Positions 15,303 to 25,872 of a stretch of 64,000 nucleotides of DNA are shown here, in pieces (the first letter of the stretch is position 1; each line of letters opens with the position of its first letter). The position numbers and the translations under genes were made by a program. Under the pieces are notes generated by a model, which worked only from the letters and a program-made list of their open reading frames with translations, did no database searches and was not told the origin of the DNA. Source of the DNA: Daphnia carinata (Eukaryota; Arthropoda; Branchiopoda; Diplostraca; Daphniidae); the NCBI RefSeq assembly GCF_022539665.2, contig NC_081334.1, positions 2,356,001 through 2,420,000 on the forward strand, written 5' to 3'.

Positions 15303-15822
15303 TTGAGTGTCACTAAACTACGCGGACAGCGGGCTTTTCACAAGCAAAAGCTTAACAAAATTGCGCGGAACATCTTCGAATAACTTCAAAACAAATCAAA
15401 TGGTGGCAAAGCGAATACAATCATTTGTGTTTCAAATAAGTAAAGAAGTTCAACATTTGGATGGCGTATAACAATCAACTTTTGCAATTTTGTGTTTCAT
15501 TCGAATTTCTGAGTTTCCGTCGAAGGCATCACAACTTTTTACTGCCACGCAGGTTGTTATTTTTATTTCAATACACATGTGAAACGTCAAAATCATAACA
15601 GGACCGGCAAAGACGAAGCTCTTATTGTGCAACAAGAAATAATTCTCAATCAACTGCAATAGAACAACTAAGCGTTAATATAATGTTCATATTCGTTTTA
15701 CGAATATGACGATGAACAACAGACCGCAGTTGGCGTATTCGTATACGTGCAAAACTGAGTAGAAATGACTGCAAACTGTTGTCATGGCGACGTTAGATAG
15801 CTGAAAACAACATATCCAAAAA
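15303..15822. promoter_or_regulatory. Divergent region between MIER1 and the dynein intermediate chain
   Basis: About 520 bp lie between the two start codons. The sequence next to the dynein start carries a full RFX X-box (listed separately). Nothing else recognisable was seen. Confidence 0.5.
15778..15791 (+). promoter_or_regulatory. RFX X-box (ciliary gene element)
   Basis: The 14-mer GTTGTCATGGCGAC matches the consensus X-box bound by RFX factors (two imperfect inverted half-sites around a central AT). It lies 32 bp before the ATG of the dynein intermediate chain gene. X-boxes within about 150 bp of the start are a known hallmark of ciliary genes in animals. The match is direct; regulation by RFX here is inference. 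Confidence 0.75.
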
Positions 15823-18096
15823 ATGAACGTTAAGGTGAAACTGGTCGAAAGTCCAACTATCTTTTTGTTGAAAATAGACAGTGATTGTCTTATAACCGAA
15901 TCTGCTGACATTTCAGAAGAAAATCAATTAGAATTAAAAAATTTAAATTCTAATACGCAAGGATGTTGCAAGAGCACCCAAACGAACACCGCACTGCAGA
16001 TCTCGGAGAAAGAACAAACAGCTCCCTTGATTATGAATGTCGGTAACTAAATCAGTTCCTAGTTGTTATTTGTAAAATCAAAAATAACTAAGGTTTCTTA
16101 AACACAGGACCAAGACTCGCAGGCAACTGTATGGGATTTATACGGTAATTTGACATTAATTTCGAATAATTTTTGCATTTAACACGGCATTCACAACCAT
16201 TTTCTTGTTAGATTCTTATCGGGCTATAGAAGAAGACGAACTAACCGATGAAAAGCCGATTGAAACGAAAAGCCCACCAACAGTTTCTAAAGTAACTTCA
16301 CTAGGAAGATCTCTGTCGTCGATCGAAATCGCACCTCTATGGGCTGAGATGGTTGGCGTCGCTTGGCCGAGAGATCCTCTTCAAAGAGTTGAGACTGGCG
16401 ATGGATTAAGATTCAAGCTGGAATGGAAGATGATTTGGTGCGACGACAATCAGTTTACCAAAGTCACCTGTGTGGCATGCAACCCACAAGACCGGGTATG
16501 CAATTTTTTCATTTAAAATACGGCCCAAAATGATTGATGTTTGCAATATTAAATGTCCTACGTCACGTTCCTAGATGCTCTTTGCTGTAGCGTATCAGAA
16601 CCTGAGCACCCACAGAGGCTTTATCACTTGCTGGAACGTGCAAAACGTAACTTATCCGGAACTTGTTATTTCCTCTAGCACCAACCCAACCACCGTTAAA
16701 TTCTCGATTGACAATCCACGTCTCATCGCAGTTGGCGACGAAAGTGGCATGGTTCGCTTTATTAGCATCTCTTCTTCGTCAGGCCACATTGCAGAAAACC
16801 GGGTTCAAAGTACAGTTTCAATTCTACTTGTTTTTTTAGGTATAAATGATACGAACTCATTCGATGCGTTCCATTAGACACTGGCCATAAAGGAAGCGTG
16901 CTTGACTTGTGTTGGGTTGGGAGCAAAGTACTCAGCAGCGGAAGTGACGGAAGAGTTCTCATGTGGATGGCTGTGACGATCGAGCTCACACTCGATTGCC
17001 AAGGTATAATGCTGGCCGTATTCTTCATTTCAGCGACGATATCATAAAAAAAAGAGTCTGTTTTTAATGATTTATGTTGTTCGCAGTTATTGCAGAATTG
17101 CAACCGTCCTACTATCATCTGGAACTGCCAAGGTTGATTGAACTGACTTTGCTCTCACAACCGGACTGTCTGCCTACGCCGGCTGCTCGGTGTTGTGTGG
17201 CACCGCTCAAAAGCGATCCGGATCGATTTATCATCGGCTCCGAAGATGGTTCCCTTCACACCGTACGAATCCTGAAAATTTGTTTGATTTTTTCGAAACT
17301 TTATTTTAATTTAACATTCTCCTTTAGTTTTCTTTCCTTCAAAGTTATGTCCCACTCTTGACGAACCAAAGACATGTCGGGGCAGTTGTTCACATGGAAA
17401 GTATGTTTTACATTAATGAAATATAAAATTTTTGTAACACTTAGAACAGTGATGTAGGATAGCTTTCATTCCCTGTTAAGCACTAAATTTAAAATTTTTG
17501 AGCTGTTCGAAGTAAAAGCAATTTGTGGGAAGGATTATCATGGAAGGCGTGTTAGGTTTAGATGACAAGATTTGTTTCATCACAGGGATAGATTATGAAG
17601 GCAAGGAATTCCTCATCTCCCTTGGAAATGATAACATGATATACGTAGAGACACTGCTAGCAGGAGAGAAGAGTCAAGTTACACCTTTATTTCCAGAGCC
17701 CTTGGTAAAAATGTTTATTTTGCCAACTTAATAATGCTGTGTGAGTAATGTACAATTGTTTTGTGTGTCAAACAGGGATCTATCATCAATTTCACATGTA
17801 ATTCTGATACTCCAGAGTTGATGGCCATCTTGAAACCTGATTCAATCGAACTGTGGAAAATATTTCCAGCGGCCATGTTTTTAATCAGCGCTCGCAGAAT
17901 GCCTGATCCCGCCTGTAAAACTTCACGACTCACTACCGTTTGCTTCCTTCCTTATTCAAAGGTGAATCAATAAATCAGTACTTTAATTTTTAATTCCCTT
18001 AATTCCAGCTTCGGATTTCTATTTGTTGTATAGGCCCTTCTTGTAGGCGATGACATTGGTAAAATCCATGTTTATTCACATAACTACATATCGTGA
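15823..18096 (+). CDS. Axonemal dynein intermediate chain-like WD-repeat protein
   Basis: Ten exons: 15823-16038 (donor uncertain), 16108-16144, 16212-16495, 16575-16809, 16878-17003, 17087-17262, 17345-17400, 17533-17704, 17776-17961 and 18034-18096, about 516 residues. The N-terminal half carries the dynein-IC motif DQDSQATVWDLYDSYRAIEE. WD repeats follow: TCVACNPQDRMLFAVAYQN, RGFITCWNVQN, RLIAVGDESGMVRFI, GSVLDLCWVGSKVLSSGSDG, FIIGSEDGSLHT, and a final LLVGDDIGKIHVYSHN. This layout and the closing motif resemble DNAI3/DNAI4 (WDR63/WDR78) more than cytoplasmic chains, though the protein is shorter than those. It would act in ciliary dynein arms; in a crustacean, sensory (chordotonal-type) cilia are the likely site. 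One oddity: the best donor after exon 1 (G|GTAACT at 16043) is out of phase with exon 2, and only the weaker GT at 16039 keeps the frame. Confidence 0.82.
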
Positions 18097-18164
18097 AAGT
18101 ACCATGTATTTATTCTAATCGTACACACCAACCTTGGCGGGTTTTTAAAGTAAACTATTACAAG

Positions 18165-18302
18165 ACAATCACAATTCAGATACTCTCATCAAACAGAAAT
18201 ATTCAATTGCTAATGGTTTTGTTACCAATAAAAGGATTTCATTTTTAAATGAATAAAGAAAATTTAATTTATTCTTGACTAGGCCAACTTAAACAAAAAC
18301 CA
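18165..18302 (+). repeat. Dispersed repeat copy 1 (3'-flank type, carries AATAAA)
   Basis: A stretch of about 138 bp, in the same orientation and clearly similar to 21901-22038. Shared blocks include CAATAAAAGGATTTCATTTT and TTCTTGACTAGGCCAACTTA. It includes a poly(A) signal in the block CCAATAAAAGG and follows the dynein gene stop by about 70 bp, so it probably forms that gene's 3' UTR. Confidence 0.8.
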
Positions 18303-19136
18303 TATTACCCGAATATATATTCACATGAAACTAAATTGCTTTAATTACTACGTGTAGTTACAATTAAGGGACAGCGGTGACCTTTTCCGCATTGAAACGG
18401 GCAATAAAACAACTTATCTATTGGTCTATTCAAACGATTACGAAAAGCCGCAAACTAGGTATTGGGAAACGGGGTTTTACGAATAAGATTATCTTATATT
18501 GTCCAAGTAGGATTACCTTATCAAATGCAATATACAGAATCCGAAAAAGGGCAAAAAAATTACATACTAATAAAGCTGCGACAAAAGAGGTGTTAGCACC
18601 GTGAAACGAAGCTCATCGTAAATCTACTTGTGTCAGGTTTGTACCGCAACATGGTGAGTTAACTAGCATTAAAGTCCTATTTAGATGCGAGAAGAAGGTG
18701 AAAATAACATTTATATTGCTTTGCGTTGATAGAATATAAAAGCAAGCAAACATTTTATTAAAAGGGAGCGATGTTTTCTTACATTTCAATTGTCATCCCC
18801 CTGCCATGATAAATTCACGAAAATCCAATTTGCTTTATTGTTTAATTCTTCTTAATACCTACCGTGTATTAATTGAGCAATGCCGACGACGTGCTGGGCT
18901 TAGTGCATTCTGTATAAATACTCTGTATATCAACAAATTCTTGCATGAAGGTCTGCTCGCACGGCAGAGAACCACTACAGTAAGCAAGGCCCTAGGAAGA
19001 AATTTGCTAACAAAAAGTATTGAAATATTTTAAATACTCATATTATATTTACACTGTATAGATTCATCTGAATTAAATAGCCTTATGTTTCTCTTTTCCT
19101 TGTTAAGGCGATTGACCAACCATATTCGTGCTGAAG
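18303..19136. other. Intergenic stretch before the C1q-domain gene
   Basis: AT-rich. It contains open frames of up to 75 codons with no domain or splice support. No TATA box was placed with confidence. It is presumed to hold the promoter and 5' leader of the gene starting at 19137. Confidence 0.4.
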
Positions 19137-21669
19137 ATGGAAGTAACAAGTAAAAAAAGTACTCGGTTAACTGTTGTACTTTTAGCTCTCGCATGGATTT
19201 CAAGCATCAACTTGGCCACGGTAGCTACAGCCGAAGACACTGATGACGTATCGACTAGCAATTCGTCCTTAATGCGAGAAGCTGCGAGTAATCCTACGGC
19301 CGAAGACAACAGCTTTGGTAGAAGTGCGGCCGCCTACAGTAGCGCATTGAGCGAAGGCTCTTCGAGCGTCGCACAAGAAGCAGGATCCTCCTGGACAAAG
19401 CTTCAAATATCGCCACTTGCTCTAGGATCAATGCCGTACGGTACGTTCAGAATTAACATTTACGAGCACTCGGCCAATCTACTGGCCAGCACTCCCGAGT
19501 CACGCAAACGATACTACTACGCACCGATTGCTCTCTTGGAACACATCAGCGTCTTCAGTTTGTTTAACAACGTTACTGGAGTGCCTGAATTGCGATTCCG
19601 CGTACAGCTCTGGCACGACGAAATCGAGAAGAAAATTACAACTTACACCGCCAAACTGTTGCAAAGAAAGGTTTTACAGGAGCAGGTCGAGGTGATCCCA
19701 TTCAACAAGGTGATCCTCGTCACAACGTCTCCTTCAAAAGATTACTGGCCGTCGAACGAATGGATTCCCTATCAATTCCACCAGTCGATCGAGTTCCAAC
19801 TGACCTGCAACGAAATGATCAAATGTCAACAACTCGAGAAAAACATGCGCGTAAATCCCTATCAGTTCTCTCACTTGAAATTGCTTTTTAGTTTGGACTC
19901 ACAGACGACGCAGAGGCGCGAGACTGTCATCCGCGTGGAAAGCATCTTATCTGGCGAAATGATGAGCACATTGAATCAACGATACCCAAACAAGCCCGAT
20001 GCTCTTTTAACAGCACAGGACGAGAAGCGATTGTTGACCGAATCGGCCACCAACGTCATTGTCGATTCTTTCGACGATTCCGAGGTCATCACGTCCACGT
20101 CCGAAACGCAGATCTATAGCATGTTGAAAGACATGCTCATCAGCGCCCGAACAACGATCAAAGATCAGGGAGACGAAATGTGGGAGTCAGTATTCTGGAA
20201 CGAGGACAACTACAGGCCTGACAAAGCAACCAAAACATGGAACGAGATATACAACAAACTGGACACGGAAACGCAACGTCACCTAAAAGAGGAGTTCAGC
20301 GATTCAAACAGTTTCAGTCTTTCAAATGAAGTACGCCTACGAATAGTTAAGGTGGCCACATCTGTAAGCGCATCATGGAGTTCGAGTGGTTTAACCGAAA
20401 GCGAAGCCATAGATAAATTCTACCAAGAAACCAAGAACTCCGTGCAATGGGAAGGTGAACAGTTCAAGCCGAAACAAATGGATTTGAGCCGAGTGAACCT
20501 GAATGATTTGCGAGACTCGCAGAACTATCAAGACCGAAGTGTTCGCGTTAGTTACTCGATGGCCGTTTTGTCCATCGGAATCAATTTTGCCGAGTACAGT
20601 GACGCTCAGTCGAACAGCATTATTTTCCAGCTCCAGAAACAAGTTGACGGTAATAGCGTTTGCCATCCCTAGATTTTGATGGATTTGGCCTTAAGCTTGT
20701 ACTTAATTAGATCAAATTTAATTGTCATTTTGAATTTTGTAGATTTGAAAACCTCTCTGAACGTTACTTCAACGAGTAAGTATTTAATTTAATTTAATAG
20801 GCTACAGTTGTTTCATTGCCTGAAAAATTTTGTCTAATAGCGTTGGCTTTGCCTATATTTCGTGGGTTTGCCCTAAGTTTATTTCAATTTAATAGGCTAC
20901 AGTTAATTTCACCTGAATTGTCTAACAATTGTTGCCGCTTACTTTTACGCTTTGCCTTTATCTCATTTTAAATGTTTCAATTCGTTTTCAGGTTTGAAAA
21001 CTTCCCAGGACGTTTTAGCTTCAAGTAAGTATACTTTCTTTTGAAATACGATTTGTTTACTAAACTTTTAAGGCGGTACATGTTACCGCTTAGTGGATTG
21101 TTTTACTATTGCCAATCCGGCCAAAGGTGTACATATCCTTACATAAATAGTTTAGAGATGGATGTTCATTAGAATTTTGTATTTAACGCTTAATTCTTTC
21201 AATTCAAGGAATCACTGCCAACCAAAACCGACTCACTTCTCTCGAGACGAAGAAACCTGGCGTCTACTTCAACGTCTACAGAAATTCGTCCTTTAACGTT
21301 CAAAACGCGTTCATTCCTTTCCAAGCCGCTCGTCTTAACATCGGCAATGCAATGAATATTGGAACAGGAGTTTTCAGGGCCCCCGAAGCCGGCATTTACG
21401 CCTTCTATTTCAACGGGATTAAATACAAACCATCCGATGGTGTACTAACTAACCAAAACGGCGCAACTACCATCGCTTTCTATTTGAACGAGCAGTCCAT
21501 AGGGAGATCAGAAGCAGGACATTCAGCCGAAGAGGGAACACTCTCCTACAGTACGATTGTAGAACTAAAAGCTGGTGACCAAGTCAAGTTGAAGCTTGTC
21601 CAAGGAATCCTTCATGATTCAGTTGTGTATCACACTCGGTTCTCAGGAGCATTGTTGAAAGGGAATTAA
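19137..21669 (+). CDS. Secreted protein with large unassigned N-terminal region and C-terminal C1q domain
   Basis: Five exons, 19137-20649, 20743-20775, 20992-21024 and 21209-21669 plus the intervening phase-1 joins, give 679 residues (four coding blocks in total). A signal peptide (RLTVVLLALAWISSINLATV) starts the protein. Residues about 40-505 form a mixed region with N-glycosylation sites that I cannot place in a family. A short heptad stalk (LKTSLNVTS, LKTSQDVLAS, NRLTSLETKK) leads to a C1q domain: GVYFNVYRNSSF, NIGTGVFRAPEAGIYAFYFN, LNEQSIGRS, VELKAGDQVKLKL, SGALLKGN. C1q-type trimers act as extracellular recognition or adhesion molecules, often linked to innate immunity in invertebrates. 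The upstream GTG and CTG in frame were not used; ATG 19137 fits the signal peptide. The two 33-bp exons look duplicated. Confidence 0.85.
20743..21024 (+). repeat. Duplicated 33-bp stalk micro-exon unit
   Basis: Exons 20743-20775 and 20992-21024 are both 33 bp, both phase 1 to phase 1, and encode related 11-mers (DLKTSLNVTST and SLKTSQDVLAS). Both start TTTGAAAAC and end before GTAAGTAT. The intron between them also holds a tandem repeat (ATTTAATAGGCTACAGTT near 20792 and again near 20886). Confidence 0.75.
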
Positions 21670-21900
21670 TTCGATACGCAATAGTGACTGTATTCATCTT
21701 CTAAAAAAAATGACATGTATCTTTTCTTTGTTAAATACCAAATGGGTGAAGGTCTATATTCATTTAGGAACGTAGGCTACCAACATCAGATTTGATGAAG
21801 CAAAGGGGTTAGTATAGTTCTACTGTTTTAAAGTGAAAAATATAACAAATTTTGCTATTATATGATGCGGATTTCTTATTGTTTTTGTTATTGCAATAAA

Positions 21901-22038
21901 ACAATCACAATTCGAATACATTCATCAGACAGGCACATTCAATTGTGAATCGTTTTGTTGCCAATAAAAGGATTTCATTTTTGAATGCATAAAGAAGATT
22001 TAGTAAATTCTTGACTAGGCCAACTTAAAACAAAAACC
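21901..22038 (+). repeat. Dispersed repeat copy 2 (3'-flank type, carries AATAAA)
   Basis: Direct-orientation partner of 18165-18302. It starts about 230 bp after the C1q-protein stop codon. It carries the same CCAATAAAAGG block and the same terminal TTGACTAGGCCAACTTA. The two copies bracket the C1q gene. Confidence 0.8.
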
Positions 22039-22211
22039 AGATTTCAAAAAATAATATACTATTATGTGTGACAACCTTGAATCGATAAAAACTAATGACA
22101 AAACAATATCCATATACCACAGGTCCATAACCTTACATATACGTATCAATAATATAGTCGGTTTTAATTTATTCCCCCAGAAAAGTCTGTTTGTCGCAAT
22201 TACCTTTTCCT

Positions 22212-25200
22212 TTATTCGTTGACATCCAGCGTACAGCGCCTGTTGAAAGTTTGGGCAGTTTCTCGAATCCATTTGTTGCTAACTGTAACGAAATCATTTC
22301 AATAAATCTAGAAATCTTTGAAAACGAATCGAGTGACGTGACTCACCCCATTTGTGACCCAATAGGACGGGACAGGCTCCGTGAAGAGTTAAAGGATCAG
22401 GTTTTCCACTGCGTTTCAAATTGAACCAAAAAGCTGCCCCGCCTCGGACAGGCTTGACAGCGACGCCAGCCCGCGGGAAAGCCGTCGACCCACCGCGTTC
22501 CACGTCGTTAAGCTGTAATCGAATGACAATGGTGATCACTTCGACATAAAATGATGCGTTTTATGATCCTACAAAATGTTTTTACCCATCTCTCCGTGTA
22601 ATTCCCTATACCGAATAGCCAGCCGCAAAAACGGTACAAGAAAATTGGAAATATCATCGGAAAAAAGCAAAGCCTTGCGGCTAAAATATTGCAGCGTGAC
22701 TGCAATTGTGTCTAGTAGAGCTAACCACAGGCTCCCATAAATTGACGAACAATAGAAGAAGAGACTTAAGGTACTTGTTTTTTCACCAAGTGCTCACCAG
22801 AAGTATGAAAATAAAGCTTCCCATAAACATTCAAAAACTTGACTGGTTATTGGGGTGGATCTCTTAACGAACCCGTAAACCATGCGAAAAAAAAAGCCCT
22901 TAATATTAGAATAGCAAATGCAAAACCATAACGAAACAAACACGAAAAGAAACAAAGCGGGAGTGCGTCAAAATGGCTTCAACATGCCGATGTAACAGTT
23001 CCCGACTTAAACTGAACGTTCGGCATGAACAGCGAGAAACATGCCACATGAGATTTGGTCGATGAGGAACAACCGTCTAATACTCACGTAAAACATAAAC
23101 GTTGCTATCCGATCACCAGCTTGAAGCTCTCGATGATGCATGTATTTCTTTTTCGCCTAAAACAAAAAACGAAATTGCGAAAGAACGAAGCATGGCATTC
23201 AACCAGAAAAAAAACAAAAGTTAGTTCAACCAAACGAAAATCCATTGTTTTTCACATGATCCGGAAGAAGTGTGTTAAAAGCGTGAGAAAAAGGTCTTTG
23301 TGTCCACTGCCCGTTGCCAGGGAAGAAACTATTGTTTCTCTAGTCCAATTCTATACACGTCGATCTACTCCCTTTTCTAAAAATTTAAAGTCTTTTATCT
23401 TTTTCGACTTACGTAAAACATGAAAGTTGATATTCTGTCGCCCATTGCACGTTCTTGAGGTGGCATCTGTCCCAGCTGTGAATGGGACCATTAGTGCCGC
23501 ATAAAGTATGTCAGTCATGTCAACAGTGCAAGGTTTAGTTTGAGAAAAGAAGAGTTGAACAGGTGCGAAATTTAGTGATGCGCCAGGGAATTCATTTCAA
23601 ATTCTGTAAATGTCTAGACATTGAAACTTAATCTTCCGTTAAAAGAATAAAAGACTTTATCGTGAGAAATCGTGAAGCGTAAACGAACGATTAAATAAAA
23701 AATGGCTCGTTTACTTTTGCTAAAGTAAACGTGTCCAACGCGATAAAAAAGATCCCCTTTGTTTGCGCTAAAAAGACATTTTCCAAGCCATCGTGGAATC
23801 TGTTACCACTGCCACAATTAAACAGATCGTCTCAAGGTGACCGCCAACAAATTTGGGAACGATGGGAATGAAAACGCGATCATTGACTGAAAATGCCTCT
23901 TGTTCTGGTTGCCTACATACGTTGGAAAAACGCGTCCACTATTAGGAACAAAGAAGAACACGGATCCCTCAATTTAGATGAAGGGAAATTCTACTGGCGC
24001 ATCACTAGTTAGAATAACAAGAAAAAAATTCATAGTTGCCTCGAAATCCGCTTTGCCTTTCATCAGGTAGTCGTGATGAGGTGCGTAATGACCACCGATC
24101 CCGTAATTAGCAACCTAGGCACCAAAGCAATAATTACGAAACAATTTGAGTAAAAAAATTAAGTTTAAAAAAACGAACTTGAAGTAGCTCAGCTTCATCG
24201 TGAATAGGATTCGTTTTCAAGCCAGTAATAAGCGAAATACGTCGAGTTAAACGGTTTAACAGTGGATGTAATCCTTCAGCAAGCCAGGCCGTTTTTGAAG
24301 TTCTGACGTTGGAAACTTCATGTCCGGCCCCAGTTCTGCCTTGCACCATCGATCGAGCCAACTGTATTCAATTCAATGTTTTTCGAATCACACACTCATC
24401 TTCTCGTAAAGAAATCTAGTTACCAATGGTTTGGCCAATTCTTTAATCGTTTCGATTTCATCATCACTCAGGACATCGTGAAAAGTGTAGATAGCTGGCT
24501 CCATTGAATTCTGTTCGATTTTGATTGGCATGAGAAGAAAATAAGGCTGGCGACGGGAATCGTACCAGCATTTCAGCTGCGCCAATACCTTATCGTTCTA
24601 AAATTACAGGAAACGTATATAACGTCAATCTCATACTTTTTCAAAGTATTTGCGGTTATACCAAGAGCGTTTCGCCCCTACACAGGGCGTTGAAATTAGT
24701 GGCGTCGTCTTGATCGGTGATGTGCTTTCCCACGTTGTACTTTCGGCTGCGGATGATTTCGCTGCGCTGAACGCCCGCCGATTTCTCCTTCAAAGGCAAT
24801 CGGAACGAATTGGTGTGCGATAGAACAGCCATCGGATGCCGCTTTTTCGTTTGTTGCAAAGTATCGTCATGCTGCATTATTAAAACGTTCAATTACAGTT
24901 CAAAGAAATTGAAACGATGATGTGTTTACCATGTTGATAGCGTGCTGAATAAATTCCATCACTTGGTCCTGTCTTAGAGTTCTGTTATTTTCCTGTCCGG
25001 CCAAAATATAAGATTCTTCAAACCACTCTACTGCTCGAGCGTACGCTCCCGCGTTGAAGGCGTGTTTTCCCATAAACAAGCAATCTTGTGCGGTCAATTC
25101 TACGGAACAAAAAGGAAAACAGTGTCATCAGTACCGCACCAGATGGCTTGAAAAATAAATAGAGGGAACATTACCCGCTCGTGTTTGCCTTCCCCAAAGA

Positions 25201-25846
25201 TTTCCTCTTGCTAATTGAGTCATATTTAATTCGTAAGTGTCTTGTAAACGAACTAACGCTTGAGCTGCACCGAAAAAGTCCTCTTCTTTCGGGAATTTTG
25301 CACCCATGCGTACCTGTTCCAACCGCCTCAACGCATCTGTTTAAATCAAGAAAACTTTGATCCATGTCACACATGTATAAAGTCATAACAATACTTCGCC
25401 AATTGTCGGTTTTGATTTCTTTTTCAACTGTTTGCCAGTCGAAATAGAGTCGTTTCATCAATCGGTAAGCGTGAATCGGATTCCCTGCAACACGTTCCAT
25501 GAACTCTTCTTCGCTAGCCGCTTTTTCTTCGACGACGCTCTCGTAGTCTTTCAGATATCTAAAACACGAAGAAAAATTTATAAAATAAACCATTTTGCTG
25601 ATTTTAGCTAACGACGTGCTCCGTTAAAGAAAAAGTCTTCTTTTATTTCACTTACTGGCGAATGATTCCCAATTTAGCTTCCGTTTGGGCCACTAATTCT
25701 CCGAGCACGTTGACCACTTGTTGTTCAAGGCGAAAGGTGTTGGCCAAATCGGCTGAAGCGGAAAACATATCACCAACAACCGGTTGATTTCTTAGCAGCA
25801 GGGCTGTTATTGTTATTAGGAAACTTGCAGGAATGGAACCCATCAT
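22212..25846 (-). CDS. P4HA: Prolyl 4-hydroxylase alpha subunit
   Basis: This ER enzyme hydroxylates prolines in collagen-type repeats using Fe(II) and 2-oxoglutarate, with PDI as beta subunit. Constitutive exons on the minus strand: 25846-25656, 25558-25395, 25336-25175, 25099-24930, 24871-24662, 24597-24424, 24361-24179, 24114-24040, 22512-22347 and 22282-22212. With the exon at 23475-23413 the protein has 542 residues. It has a signal peptide, a P4Ha N-terminal domain (LEQQVVNVLGELVAQTEAKL), a TPR-like peptide-substrate domain (DCLFMGKHAFNAGAYARAVE) and a catalytic domain. The first Fe ligands sit in GGHYAPHHDY; the distal His and the 2-oxoglutarate Lys sit in LHGACPVLLGHKW. It ends TLDVNE with no obvious KDEL, as usual when PDI retains the complex. 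Two exons are alternative (see separate entries). The exon ending at 24040 uses a GC donor. A collagen gene lies 22 kb away in the same window. Confidence 0.93.
23088..23156 (-). CDS. P4HA: P4HA alternative exon B
   Basis: 69 bp, phase 0 to phase 0, with acceptor TTTTAG|GCG and donor TAC|GTGAGT. It encodes AKKKYMHHRELQAGDRIATF plus MFY. The C-terminal half matches exon A; the N-terminal half is much more basic. Vertebrate P4HA1 is known to use two homologous mutually exclusive exons at this part of the catalytic domain. Confidence 0.82.
23413..23475 (-). CDS. P4HA: P4HA alternative exon A
   Basis: 63 bp, phase 0 to phase 0, with acceptor CACAG|CTG and donor TAC|GTAAGT. It encodes LGQMPPQERAMGDRISTFMF plus Tyr. 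The last nine residues align with exon B (GDRI-TFMFY), so either exon can complete the catalytic core between the Fe-binding HxD exon and LNDVERGG. Both exons cannot be included without duplicating the strand. Confidence 0.82.
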
Positions 25847-25872
25847 GCCTCTTTATTGTTTCAGATTATAAC
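25847..25872 (-). other. P4HA: P4HA 5' UTR segment with an acceptor
   Basis: A good acceptor (TTCATAACAG|GTTATAATC) lies 26 bp before the P4HA start, so at least one untranslated exon lies further upstream. The nearest strong minus-strand donor found is at 27397. Confidence 0.55.
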
